A stretch of 64,000 nt of DNA, from contig NC_087062.1 in NCBI RefSeq assembly GCF_963678635.1, forward strand, positions 30,776,833 to 30,840,832, written 5' to 3'. A model generated the notes under the pieces. The model ran no database searches. It saw only the letters and a program-made list of their open reading frames with translations, and was not told the origin of the DNA. The position numbers were made by a program, and so were the translations under genes. Each line of letters opens with the position of its first letter. Position 1 is the first letter of the stretch. Below are positions 31,797-44,269 of the stretch, piece by piece. Source of the DNA: Symsagittifera roscoffensis. Lineage: Eukaryota > Xenacoelomorpha > Acoela > Convolutidae.

Positions 31797-32406
31797 TCTC
31801 GCGCCAGTAGACGGTACTGGTTCGACCAGCGCGTTACATTGGAACCGACTGGATCCCAGTTCATTGGGTTATTACAAGGCTGACATTTTGGCAAAACTGA
31901 ACATGAATGCGCTGGCATGCCGATCCGATGCCAGGAGAATGATGAATTGAAATAGCCCCACGGTGTCAGGATTGCATCGGATATCGGGCTTGGACTGGCT
32001 GCTGGCGGAGCAAGAGTGGTTCAGCTCTGCTACCACTTTTAGACTTTTGGACTTCGATGGATTGCCTCAAGAAAATAACATGGGACCATGGTTACGCGCT
32101 CCCTGAAGTACGTCCGTCAGAGGGCCAGAGAGATGATACCACCTCTCCGAAAAGGCAAGTTCGTGGTAGAGCACAAACCCAAAAACAAACACCTTAAGAT
32201 GTAGCGGCAACGCTCTAAACCACCGGGACAAGCGCCTGGTGATTACTTAAGAGACTATCCCCGGGCGACCTCGGTGGAAGGGATAATACAGAGGGCTGGA
32301 TACACAAAAGAGTGATAGCCTGTTTGCTGCCTATGACCCCCTCGTCATCATGAATGCAAAATAATTAATAGCGGCCGTTCCGGACTACGTCTACTCGCCC
32401 CGTTCA

Positions 32407-34135
32407 TTGTTTTGGCCAGACGTGATCTTCCCTACACCTCCTAAGCTGTATTGGGGACAATCAATAGCTATGGCAATAAGCTTGCAAAGAGTTGCCAACC
32501 TGGATCCCCAAGTGATAGTAATAGTCGGCTCAAATTCAGAGTCGAGAGCTATCGGGCTGCCTCACGGACAGATCAGTTCTCAGCAACGAGGTCATGGGAG
32601 AGGCGATAATGACGCTCCTATCGGCCATGACGGAAGCGGAGACGTATTTACAGCGATGCTTCACCAGGAATGTGGTGAAAATCATCTTTATATTAACCTT
32701 GAATTATGCCGCACTGCCGGAACCAAAGCAGTTTGTATACACGATGGTAACCACGCTTGCAGAGGGACGATTGGACGCGGTGATTCCTGCGTCGAACAGG
32801 TCTTTTGACTCAAATACCTATTACCCTCTTCATTCGGAAATACCTGCCGTTTGGTCGGACATCTCTAACGCTAATCAGGTATTCAAAGATCACAGCACAT
32901 ATTGTGTGGTGCTGGATGAAGCCATGAGGTTGGAACTATCCAACTTCGCCAGGTTGCTAAAGCTGAAACCAGGAGTGAATGATGACCATGTGCAGCAGGT
33001 GGCGATTGACCTCTGGTTCAGGCAGGTGGATTATAGAGAAACACGCAGGAGGGCATAGTCAGGCGTAATTTGACATCGTCTGAGAAGGATCTCATGGTAA
33101 TGGCTTTGAAGACAAGACCGCACTCAATTGAATGGCTGTATATGTCAACGAGGGTATGCACGTTGGGAGAAGACACCTTTGAACACGCACCAGCAGTGAT
33201 AAAATAGATCCACGTATATCTGAAGACCTAATTGTTCAAAAGGGAGCAGGCTGGATGCATGATGTTGCAATTGATGTAGGATGTGAACACCATGTCGCCG
33301 GTCAAGTTCCAAGCGGGTATACTGGGGACAAAGACGCAGTATGAGAGGTCCGACGCGATCCTGGGAGGAATGGGAGTTGGATGAACGCCGTCCTTCCTGT
33401 CCACGTGCTATCCGCGAGCCTCCAGGAACTTGATTGCGAGCTCCGTAAAAGACGTCAGGAAGCTGTCGATCGGCCTCGTGTTGGTTCCTTATATGACATT
33501 TGGCCATGAAAATTTCGTGAAGGGACCGGCTATCCTCTTCACTCAGGCACCTTCGGACCTGAGGCTGGACAGGCTTGTAACTTGAATCACGATGACGCGT
33601 GGTCGATTGGGTGTCCTCTTTGTACTCTTGCGCTACCCCGAGCAGCAGCAGGGGTCGCGGCGAGAGTTCAATGCGCAGTTGGAGACCGCCTTATCTCGGA
33701 GAACACTTTTGTTTCAGTACCTCCTGCAACAGAACAGGAGCCTGACCAAAGAAGACAAGACCATAGCAGGAGCGAGTGAGTGCAAGAAGTACGGCGGTAT
33801 GGCCCTACTAACGGATCTGGCATTGTTTGAATTGATAATGTTTGTCAAGGTAATGTTTGGACCGGTGATGTCGCTTGTGTTCCCTGATGTACAAGTGAAG
33901 GCATAAAGGAATTCAGTGCTATATATCAACCTGGCCTCAGTGGTGGATTTTTCAGTGCTGAATTGGATGTAACAACAGGAACTGAGAAGACTGGCAAGCG
34001 TTGATAGGCTATTTGGAAGAATAGCCGAGCCTGGCTGCTTGCTGATGGATTTCAACAACAGTTTCAAATGTCAAATGGGAGGGGAGTCCTTTCTAAACTC
34101 TTATTCAATTCCAAGCTCTGGAATCTGCGACCAAT
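32407..34135 (+). pseudogene. Long decayed frame, unidentified (possible nucleoprotein/capsid-like)
   Basis: One ancestral frame of roughly 550 codons can be followed with two frame changes (near 32,570 and 33,045) and about six stops: 32407-32570, 32594-33045, 33043-33906 and on to about 34135. Pieces include VIFPTPPKLYWGQ, NYAALPEPKQFVYTMVTTLA, LVLVPYMTFGHENFVKGPA, TLLFQYLLQQNRSLTKED and LYINLASVVDF. The overall pattern (helical, few cysteines, no enzyme motif) is compatible with a nucleocapsid or capsid protein of a virus or retroelement. That is an impression, not a match to a named family. Codon content and G+C differ strongly from the flanks. Confidence 0.4.
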
Positions 34136-35026
34136 AGTGAAAGATTCGGGGAGGCGATGCGAGTTCGGGCCTGGCCGAAAGCATACTCCCACCTTCGGGA
34201 AAACGAGCAGGCGTGGCTTGTAAGATCCAGACCATTGCCAGATCAATGCCCTCGATACCGGCCGATAAGGAAGATGTTGCTAGAAGTTGCGTCTCCTGTT
34301 ATTTCCCCTGCGTCGGAGCAGCTCGTGATTTCGAATAAAGAATGCAGAAACGGAGTAAACTCATGGAGCAATGCTTTAAAAGCTAGAATGTTGCGGCGAT
34401 GCACTTTGATTTCAGTTTCCCTGACGCTTGGAGTCGAAAGAAGATCAAGGCCGCAACATCCAGAAAGCCCGGAGTTTCCTTCGACAAGTGCAATAATGTG
34501 TATTCATCAGCTGACGATTGGTCGAGAGTGAATTGACCAGGACGGAAAAAAGTAATAGTGTTGGAACTGGGGAAAGCGTCCAGAGGAGGCATTTACATGA
34601 CGATAAACCAATTGGCGATGAATCATATGGTGATGAATCAGTGGAGTTCCTTGTGAATGACGAAATATTTTACCATGCGGGTGACCTCAATTTGCCGGCA
34701 GTGTAGAGGTCGATTGGCATTTAGTACTGATGACGCCGTCGTCAATTATGTCTCCCACGAAGGAAGCGCTAGGCAGTCTGTCTCCATTGGCAACGGTTTA
34801 CCTGGCACTGGACTCTCAAAAGAGAGACGTGCAGAATCTACTCTATGAGTCTCATCGAAGGAACATAATTGAAGAAACGTTGCCAGAGGAGACATGCACG
34901 TTACCAGAGGAGGAATGGGAGAGATACCAAAGCGAAAGGGAACGACAAACGGTATTGAAATGGAACCGAGGAAGTGGAATGTGATACGCAGGTACGGGAC
35001 GCAGTCCGTGATGAAGATGGGTTGAA
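34136..35026 (+). pseudogene. Fragmentary frames, unidentified
   Basis: Overlapping frames at 34157-34531, 34518-34848 and 34730-34984. The last has a run of acidic and basic residues (EETCTLPEEEWERYQSERER) before a stop. Pieces change frame several times. No family recognised. Confidence 0.25.
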
Positions 35027-35266
35027 TCAGCCCATCATGCGCGAGGATCTAGATTAATTGACAGGCCCCTCTGGATCTGATGGTCTGACCGAGTCAGTCT
35101 CGGAAGGTAGTGCCGATGAATACCCAAACACTAAGAGACAACCCTGGTTAAACAAGCCAAGAAAACGCCGAAGAAGCTGAAAAGTAAAGCCGGCAGCAAA
35201 ATTGTGAACTCTAAAGTGATAAATTCGAAAACGAGTGCAGTGGTGACGTCGCTGGCGGAAGTGTCC
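35027..35266 (+). repeat. 240-bp internal direct repeat, copy 2
   Basis: See 28951-29190. The spacing between copies is 6,076 bp. A simple explanation is that 29191-35026 was inserted into, or duplicated within, an element whose coding part originally began right after the left repeat. Confidence 0.85.
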
Positions 35267-37732
35267 CGTCCGTCTGAGAATGGACAAGGGGATCGTGCAG
35301 CGTCGAGTGGAGAAAAAGTAAAATTTGATACCACCTATGCTATTGGCTGGTTTGATCTCAACAGCCAAGATGTCGAGAAAGAGCGAAAGAATCCTATCAG
35401 ACACGAAGCATGAGATAGAAGTAATCAGTTTAGATCTGGTAGGCTAGATGAATAAAAACCCTCGAGAACGAACATGGCACGAATGAGGCTGGAAGGACAA
35501 CTCGACATGGTTGAGTACAGTCGGATTACGATACCCGACTCTGTTCACATGATCGATCCTGCCAATAGCTATATGGAGATGCTCAAGACGAGGAATTCAG
35601 CGATGGCTTGGAGTGAAAACAAAGCCGTGCAGGAACATTTGCAAGAATTGATGGAAGGCTCTAATTTGAAATGAAGAGAAAATGGCACTGTAAGGTCATC
35701 TGAGGCAAATGAAAAGGGACTAGAACAACAGCAGAAGAATTTCTCGAGGGTCGCCCTCCAGAATTACTTCGATAAGTCTATGAGTGCACCTCCAATAGTG
35801 GCGGCATATCTAGCCTACCCGTGCGTGAGGGCAGAGTTGCAAGTCCAATTAGCATGGCGTCTGTTGCGAATCAAGAGGTCGGAGTACGAAGCCAGTGATG
35901 ACTCGAGATTGAAGGAACAAGATTTGGAACTGATAGAGGGTCTACTAGCGTTGATCACCCGAGACGACTCTGGGATAGCGCGGGCTAAGCGTAAAGATGC
36001 CCTTTTTTTCGTGAGGTTTGTGCTTGATCAAATTCCCACTCCCGTGTTGTAAGAATGCATAAAAGCTATTCGACAGGAAGGAGGTAATCGTGAACGGATC
36101 TTGCTGAGAGCCCTGTTGGAGCTATATCAGCACAGGCCGCCTCAGATACTCACCAAGGAATCGAAATACATTGAGTGCTACAGGAGACAGAACATGGTGA
36201 GGAGATACTCCAACAAAGAAGTTAAGGTGGATCTGAAACTATTTGAGAGAACCAGAGATTGAAACGAATACACGATCCTAGCAAAGCTAAAATCATTTCA
36301 ACACGAGTCAGGCGTGTCAGGAATAGCATACAATCCATTCATAGACGAGGAAGCGAGGGATGCATACTTCCACTTGTAAAAAGTTATAGTTCTCGACTTC
36401 TGGGTCGAGAAAATGAAAGAAATCGGGATGCTGACATTCAAACAGCCTAGACTGGGAGTCATTCTGGAGGAACGAATTGTCGAACACTCGGTTCCGGAAT
36501 TGAAAGGACAGGTGAGCTTTGAATGCGGTTCCAGATATGGTCCTTTGAAAACCATTTTAACAACGATGTGGGAGCTCATGAAGCCTTCATGGTGCCCCCA
36601 TCCAAATGCAGGTTTCATATGGAACGTGACTGCAGACGTCGTGCTAGAATTTGATGATGACGGAATTCTATGTGATGTAGCATGATTACACCACCTGTTG
36701 CTTCTGAGAATAACGAAACAGGATGAAAGGTCACCCACGAAATTGTCCTGAGAGAATACTCCAAGTGATTGTATGAAGAAGGACACTTGCTTGGCATCCA
36801 GTTATGGAATTGAAGGGCATGTGTGTGGGACTAGCCACAGCTTGAATACACTGAAAGAGCAATATTGAACATTGCCAGTTAGCCGATTTTTGTGGAAGAT
36901 TAAGTATGTCGAACAAGAACGAGATGGAACTGATTGCGGATTGTCATGGTAAGAGAAGTGAACCTGATGACATCCTTGGGATTTTATAGCATGGTCAGCT
37001 CGATTGAATCATTGGAGCGCCTGGAGTGTGCCCATGAGCTGGCTACATTCCTAAGTGTGGATTCGTTCCCCGGAGCGTTACAGACGGAACAGAAAATTGG
37101 AGGCTCACGAGAAGCACTGGAAAATGAGATGAATCTGAAAAATAGTGAGGGTCATCATAGACTTACTGGCTCGAAGTTTTTTGTCGGATCAAGCTCCGCA
37201 CCATACTGCAACAGGTGGTGATTTTAGGTGCGAGGACACAACATGTGTGATCGTTCAACACTTCTCAATGCCTAAATGCGTGAGATTGGCCAGAATGTCG
37301 GAGAGGTCGTACAATTTGTTAACGAAGATCATTCGGGCTATCCGGAAGAGATCTGAAGGTCAAGTGGAAGACATAGTGGGTGAAAAAATTCATGAAGTTC
37401 AGCGAAGGTAATGTAAGTGACTTCCAGAAAAAGAAGGCAAGTGGAACATTACCGCCCGATTTCTCCACGATAGATGAGAAAGACGCAACGCATCAGATAA
37501 TGACAGAAGTGGAGCCATTGTTAGAGGCTCCAGAGTACCGGACTTGAAAAAACTGGAAGTATCCTTGCCACTGCCTGGCGCAGACATTATGGTGCCCCAA
37601 ACGAGTGAACTTGATTTTGGTCTGGGATGTGGAAGAATTGTTCTCCAGGGGATTGCCCGACCGAACTTAACCCGTATCGATTGTAGTATACAGTGCCATG
37701 ATAGCAGCGAGGTGGTTGGAAGCCAACGCTGA
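35140..37732 (+). pseudogene. Long decayed frame, unidentified, mostly broken by stops alone
   Basis: From about 35140 to 36690 one frame runs for about 515 codons with about seven stops and no evident frameshift. The stops fall near 35411, 35454, 35672, 36050, 36258, 36377 and 36684. Pieces: SKAGSKIVNSKVINSK (basic, Ser/Lys-rich), ITIPDSVHMIDPANSYMEML, PIVAAYLAYPCVRAELQVQL, LLALITRDDSGIARAKRK, LTFKQPRLGVILEERIVEHS and WNVTADVVLEFDDDGILCDV. After a shift near 36930 and back near 37140 the frame continues to about 37730 (FSMPKCVRLARMSERSY, LEVSLPLPGADIMVP). No polymerase, helicase, protease or integrase motif was found. It may belong with 32407-34135 as a second product of the same element. 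Confidence 0.4.
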
Positions 37733-37982
37733 AACGAGTGAGCATAAAATGATTATACCTACACCTAAGCAAAGTGAAATTCAACAACAGTTTCGACTTG
37801 TTTAAAAACACCCGTAAAATTCTGAAAATGCCGAAAGCAATTGAAAGGATCTTGCGCCCTGTTTGATGGTGTCATGGATATATGAGCGCGCGAAGCGTCA
37901 TATGTCGAGAAACACGGAGGCTTATTAGTTATTCCAGTTAAATATAGGACTGATAGAAACGCTGTCACTACGGCTGTGAAAC

Positions 37983-38243
37983 GTGTTCTGGAATGTCTTG
38001 CACGACAGAGAGCGAGAAGAAGGAGATCTTTTAAGCCAGATGGAGCGAAATGTAAACCTGTGCTTACATAACATTTTCCGCGGGAACCAAGAGAAGAAAG
38101 TTAACGTGGATCTCCTGCCCTGCTGTAAACAGAGACTGTTAGAGCAAGAAAGTTGGTGCACGGCCCGCAGCTCTTTCGAGATGATTCAGAAGTTGTTTGA
38201 GGATAGTAAAATGGTTGAGCAAGAAGGAGAAGCCATGGAATAA
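37983..38243 (+). pseudogene. Short unidentified frame at the 3' end of the coding part
   Basis: 86 codons, charged, with SQMERNVNLCLHNIF and SFEMIQKLFEDSKMVEQEGE. Another frame over 37945-38050 reads RNAVTTAVKRVLECLARQRAR. It could be the end of the preceding protein after a shift. Confidence 0.3.
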
Positions 38244-38998
38244 AAGTTGACGAAGACGAGGCGAGACATAAATATGGAGAAATGAAAATATTAATTGTCG
38301 TTGTTGTGAAAACTTGACCAAACTAACAAAGCTTGATTATTGAATTTTTTAACTTTTTAATTTAATTTGAATCTGGTCAGACCAGATGAAGAAACTGTTG
38401 AGATTTGTTATTTAAGATTGTCGAATTACAATGAAAATTTTAGTTTGTTACTGTTTTTTACACAGGTTTTTATGGGTGTATATTAAATTATTTAAACTTG
38501 ACTGCTTAAGACACATCTTCACTTTGTGACGACCTGGTAGGGTCTGGGTAAGCTCGTGCTCGTGAAGAGTGGGTGTCTCAATAAATTTCCTAGCCACGGA
38601 TTTTCGTAGTTTTTCTATTTAGGGCAACAGCAAGAGTGAACGATTATACTTTAAGGGTAACTCTAAGTTAATTTTAACGGGTGCGCGGCCGGGCCACGTC
38701 CCAAAACTTTTTAAACAAGCAAGAGCGAAAATAAATTTTATGATGAAATGACGTAGGTAATCAGAAAAGAAATTTCGTCAAGGACGCTCCTCATGGTGCA
38801 TATTTTGTGAACATGTTAGAAGGCAGTGATATGTATTATGATGCATTTACGACCCGGGGTGAGTTGAGGTGACGTAAAAAACTTTTAACTTCTGATTCGG
38901 TTTGTAAGTTTATACTGGAACATGGATCAACACTTGACGATAACCCAAAGTTATGCGTTCAATGGGGACATTGAGGGGACTGTCCGGAGATTATGTGA
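38244..38998. other. 3' non-coding part of the 11-kb element
   Basis: A/T-rich, with an AATAAA-like site near 38580 (CAATAAATTTCC). It precedes the right LTR-like repeat. No obvious polypurine tract. Confidence 0.4.
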
Positions 38999-39461
38999 TA
39001 TTCCCACGTATCGGCACAGTCGAACCTTCCGACGCATGCAAAGGGCAACGTTAAAGGCGTTCTTATAGAAGTTACCGTGAATGTTCTAGTACAGAATGTT
39101 CTAGATTTTTAACTTTTCAAGATTTCGATTTGAACTAGAACAATTCTAATAAATAAAAAAACGGCCATTTTCACCCAAGTAGACGACAAAACACAACAAC
39201 TGAAAAACAACCATATTTTAAGACGGAAATTAGTCGGACAATCGTGTAAAAAATAGACGAAGAACAAAATCTCTTATCGTGACATCAGGACACAATAAGG
39301 TGCTAGTAGGAAGAAGATTGTGGAAGTGGACGGGCCAGTGGGACATTCGAGACAATGAAGAGTACTGACTTGGAGGCCCGGTGCCCAGAGACTGTTAGAA
39401 ACATTTACGATATTTTTAGTTGCTGTAATGCCATAATATTATTCAATTTACTCCGATATTA
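38999..39461 (+). repeat. Right LTR-like direct repeat
   Basis: Partner of 28449-28952, with the same block order. It ends about 300 bp before the Gypsy cluster begins. Confidence 0.7.
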
Positions 39462-39768
39462 ATTTAGTACTTCAAAGCATGAGCAGTGACGATCGAGGAA
39501 AAAACCAATCCATCTCCGATGCTTTTAGTTTATCATTGTAATATTCTAGCCTAGTTTTTAATAGTAATCACGTTGTGTGGGAATCCAAGACCAGCTATTT
39601 GGCTATTTTCGCATGTAAACAAAAGCTCATCAAAAGTCGTTTGGCTGATGGCTCAAAAATGGTAACATTGTACTTGGCCCATAAAAGACCAGAAAACAAT
39701 TATCTAGGTCAAGACGGTTGAAAAAGAGTAGAATTAAGTTAACTGTCGTCAACCAACCATTGATAGGC
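39462..39768. other. Junction between the 11-kb element and the Gypsy cluster
   Basis: No gene seen. Confidence 0.4.
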
Positions 39769-42700
39769 GAGTTTTTTTTTCGATTTCAATACTTCAATTT
39801 CTTATTTTATGCCACATTTCCTCAGGAGTTGTTGGGTTATCTTTTTAAAACGTGTAGCGTGTCGCCAGCATTGTTCTCAGGTTGTCACTTTTCACCCCAT
39901 CTTTAAGTTTCAACGCTATGTAAAGTTTCTGCTATTTCTGGATTCCTCTGGGTCTTTTTCATTTCTGAAGCAAAATGATTCATTAGTGTTTTAAGGAAAT
40001 TGTCTGCTGTGTCCCTTCCTTCTTTCTTCTTGCCACCATACCTTTTAGTGCGGACTTATCTAGATTGCTCAAGATCGCTGCGCAAGCTTATCCTTCGTCA
40101 TTCAAGTTATCCTGCTCAAGGTGTAATTTGATTACTTTTCTCAGTTTTCAATACATACATCCGAGTCGTTCATGAGTTTCTTTGATTTATTGAGTTTTTT
40201 ATTCTTGGATTTAGTGCTACTGCCTCTTTCACAATGTCCTGAAATTTTGTTGACGATTTTGTACTTTATAGGTGAATTGATAACGATACCCGATAGACTC
40301 TTGCAACGCACTCTGTTAGTTTCCGTCCTAACTCTTGGGTCTCGATTTAGCCAGTTTCAATGAACTCCTGTCGCTTTCCAAGTGGTAGCCTCCCCAATTA
40401 AGTTTTCTAGTTGTTTTTGAAGTTTCTATGATTGCTATAATCAAAACCATCAGTCTGTGTAAGAAGTTTGTATAAACGTTTCTTAATTTAATAGAAAGGT
40501 CGGATATCATCGATCTGATATCCAATGACACTGTCCGTTTATTTTTGTTTTTCACTGTTTTTTGTAGCGTTTTCATCTAATCTGTTTTTTGTTTTGTCTT
40601 CCTGTTTTTTTCTCTACTTCACGCATATCAGCTGGTTCTCTCTAGTCGTTTAACCAAGCCTCGTATCCGAAAGCACGCCAAAGGTAAATTTTCCAAATCT
40701 GACACCACATGACCAGAAAGTGGACACGTTCCACTTGATCCGTACCACCGGTACTCTAGGATGGGCATATATCCCTGAAGTGTGTCAAGTGTGGTCAATC
40801 AACTAGTCATCGTGTCTTGTAAATACCCAAGAGCGCCATAAAAACACTATGTAACAGTTGTTAATTCAAGTTCCATGTGAAGTTTAAGAACGAAATGCCC
40901 TACAACCATTGGTTCAATGGTCAAGGGCTCTGTCGGTTGTGCTTTTGTACCTCAATCAGTCCGAACCAAATCAAGAGACTCTTAAGACATGTAATTTAGG
41001 ATTGCTACAACTTAAAGACTACTACCCAAAAATCCATCACTCTAGATAGAATTATATACGCCCTCATGGCTAATTATCTAGGACACGCAAAAACATTTAA
41101 AAACTGCGTGGAGACCTGAGGTAATCCACAATAATTCTTATTGAAAAATCGGTTCATTTCAGATGAATATATCTAAAACTTGCATCACCTAAACATAACC
41201 AGATGAAATGCACTCAATTAATTAACTTCAGGTACACAAATCTAGACAACCACTCCGGAAATAATCCCAAACACGGTTATGTAATGTAAGTATAGCTCAT
41301 GAACTTATAAATAAGACAGTTATTTTACAATTATAATTCCAAGTAGTTTTATAAAGTTGCAAGTGTAACCTCTGATCCACCTCTTGATCAGAATTTTTTT
41401 TTATCCTCTCTTAGTGTCCTTTATCAGTAACAAGACAACTGTACTCAATTCTAACGTTTACGGACAATCGCGAAGAGCAATTTGACTCTCGGTTTCTGCA
41501 AAAATGTTAATTCGGCTGTTCTGAGTGTTGACTTTGGCATTTCGTTGCTGCGAGAAACATGAGAATGAAAAACTCGATTCGAAACAAAAAAGTCTCAAAA
41601 TTCTTTCAAATGATTGACTGGCACATATTCCCAAGACTCAGCTCGATGACCTTACTGTGTGTCGTCGTTGTGCCAACGAGCTTCCAGACCTGCCAAGAAA
41701 TTAAAACACTGTGCCAATGGTCATTAACACAAGGTCTGCTTCTCATGAAAGTTTTCTCTACTCCACAAAACCATAGGTATATACAATTGCCAAGCTAAAG
41801 CTCAAGAGCAATTTAAATTGGCGTCCAACTGCACATCGATCTGACTTTAGAAGTCTTTCCAAAGTTTGCTAATCAGAAAATTGTCATGCCAGTTTGATAT
41901 AAAAAAAAGTATATCACAATAGATAACAATAATTGTGTTTAAAAATGATTCGATACCACAGATTTTCAATCTAAGTTCACGCTCAAGCTAACTTTCGTTT
42001 AGTTTGCTTCGTGTGTCAAAAAAACTATGGTTGTTCCTCTGGCTCGCGTCAATCAGACTATTGAATCCGCCTCCTCGATCCACCTACAAAATTAGTTTGA
42101 AAAGGTTGACCACATGAGAACTAGGTGCGGATACTTTTTGCATTTGATCTGGTACGAGAACTCTATCTCGTCCTCAGAGCTGGTCAGATTTGCTTCCCAG
42201 GCTTTCATTTGCTCATACGCCTGCTTCCATTTCTTTTGTTCTTGTAGTTTCAAGCATGGTTCGGCAGCATTTTCACTTCATTTCCCTGTTTTGACAAACC
42301 GACATATGATAACTCACATTCTTCACCAGGTCTTCTTTCACGATGGATTCTCTCGCTTTCGTGCTGTCTCTTGATGTATTGCCTGCTTTTTTCCAACCGG
42401 TCGCTCTTCCATTCCGATGAGTGAACAGAGGTCGTTTAAATGCGTTTCATTTTGGTTGTTAATATTCAAATGTTTTGCTAGCGGTTTCGAATAAATCTAG
42501 CCTCCAGCTGTAGTCGATTGCATAGATTAGTTCGGACCGCATTTGTTTAAGTGGGTACTCGTTTAGAAGTATGGTTCCGCCGCCATTTTTGATGGTTCCC
42601 TTACAAAAGCTAGTTAAAAGTCTGGTCTCGCAAAACCACTTGAAATATACTTGAAGTAATTCAAACGAATATGACAACAAAAGGAAAACTTATAAAACAA

Positions 42701-43130
42701 TTCTTCGTTTGATCAGCAACTAACGTTTCTTTTAAAATGAAATTATCAAAAAATCAGTTCACTGGCAAAACTTAGCAACTCGTTGAAAATCGTCTGTTTG
42801 TCTGACTTCAGTCTGGAACCATTTTAAACACTAGTGTGGAACCTCGGATCCATACTAATGGTTGAAATGATTGCATACTGAAATCAGACATATGAAAGAA
42901 TTTCAATGTAGTCTCCAAATTTTGCCAGTGAACATAAATTTGATAATCAGTTAGAAGTCCCTTAATCACATATTCCAATCAAATTCCTAGGACTTCCCTA
43001 GTTGTGGAAGAGTATAACGGGGATAAAAGTAAACAAAGTCGAATGGTTGGGAATCCAGTCAACCAGATTGAGAGAACTAACACCTGCACAGAATAAACCG
43101 GAAAGTGTCTATCAAAATCTTTTAGTGCGG
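39769..43130 (-). mobile_element. Ty3/Gypsy-like fragment, inverted (gag N-part, spacer, gag middle)
   Basis: Read on the minus strand it follows the order of the plus-strand copies at 46120-51110: leader, foldback element (42758-42932), gag N-terminal part (about 42400-42110), a ~1.9-kb non-coding spacer, gag middle (about 40080-39769). Several hundred bases, for example 41560-41810 against 51565-51815, are essentially identical between arms. Plus-strand frames such as 41559-41798 are antisense shadows. Confidence 0.7.
42758..42932. mobile_element. 175-bp foldback/MITE-like element, copy 1
   Basis: Bounded by perfect 13-bp inverted termini, TTCACTGGCAAAA and TTTTGCCAGTGAA. The two halves are imperfect reverse complements over most of the length (CTGACTTCAGTCTGGAACCA against CATACTGAAATCAG), so it could fold into one long hairpin. 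No coding capacity. The target duplication is unclear. Confidence 0.75.
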
Positions 43131-44230
43131 ACCTACTAGATTGCTCAAGATCGCTGTGCAGGCTTATCATTCGTCATTCAAGTTATCCTGCTCAAGGTGT
43201 AATTTGATTACTTTTCTCAGTTTTCATTACATAAATCCAAGCCGTCCATGAGTTTCTTTGATTTTTTGAGTATTTTATTCTTTGATTAATTGCTACCTCC
43301 TCTTTCACAATGGCCTGAAACTCTGTTGACAATTTTGTATTTTATAAGTGAGTTGATAACGATACCCGATAGACTCTTGCGGCGCACTGTATTAGTTTCC
43401 GTCCTAAGTTTTGGGTCTCGATTTAGCCATTTCCAATGAACTCCTGTCGCTGTCCACGTGGTAGCCTCCCCAATGAAGTTTCCTAGTTGTTTCTGAATTT
43501 TCTATGATTGCTATGATCAAAATCATCAGTCTGTGTAAGAAGTTTGTATAAATGTTTCATAATTTAACAGAAAGTTCGGATACCATCAATCTGATATCCA
43601 ATGACACTGTCCCTTTATTTTTGTTTTTTTTTACCGTTTTTTGTAGCGTTTTTATCTTTTCTGTTTTTTGTTTTGTCTTCCTGTTTTTTTTTATCATGCA
43701 TATCCGCTAGTTCTCTCTAGTCGTTTAGCCAAGCCTCATATCCGAAAGCACGCCGAAGGAAAGTTTTCTAAAATTTTTCAAATCTGACACCACATGACCA
43801 GAAAGTGGACACGTTCCACTTGTCCGTACCACCGGTACTCTAGGATCGGCATCTAGCCCGGAACTGTGTCAAGTGGGGTCAATCACCTAGTCATCAAATC
43901 TTGTAAATACCCAAGAGCGCCATAAAAACACTATGTAACAGTTGTTAACTCAAGTTCCAAGTGAAGTTTAAGAACAAAATGTCCTAAAACCATTGACTCA
44001 GTGGTCAAGGGCTCTGTCTCTTGTGCTAATGTACCTTAATCAGTCCGAGCCAAATCAAGAGACTCTTATATCATAGAATTTAGGATTGCTACAACTTAAT
44101 GACTACTACCCAAAAATCCATCACTCTAGATATAATTATATACGCCCTCATGGCTAAATATCTAGGACAGGCAAAAACAATTAAAATCTGCGTGAAAGAC
44201 CTAAGTTAATCCACATTAGTTTTTAATGGA
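43125..44230 (-). repeat. Second copy of the Gypsy spacer (direct repeat of 40040-41215)
   Basis: Direct repeat about 3.08 kb away. Shared blocks include GATTGCTCAAGATCGCTG, AACGATACCCGATAGACTC, TCTGATATCCAATGACACTG and CACATGACCAGAAAGTGGAC. No coding content assigned. Confidence 0.75.
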
Positions 44231-44269
44231 CCTTTGGTTCCTTTCAGATGAACTTGTATCAAAATCAAG

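Larger units (their letters stand above)
28449..39461 (+). mobile_element. ~11-kb LTR-like-bounded element with unrecognised coding content
   Basis: Bounded by direct repeats of about 0.5 kb (28449-28952 and 38999-39461). The interior from about 29800 to 38250 is clearly richer in G and C than either side and contains long decayed reading frames, described separately. I found no reverse transcriptase YxDD, integrase HHCC/DDE or protease DSG/DTG motif anywhere in it. It may be a non-autonomous LTR element carrying foreign genes, a retroelement whose pol was replaced, or an endogenised virus that later became bounded by repeats. The repeats were recognised by eye. Confidence 0.5.

Noticed and set aside
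41559-41798. 79-residue frame identical to one at 51578-51817
   Set aside because: Identity is explained by the inverted DNA repeat. The frame sits in the non-coding spacer and is not conserved in other copies.
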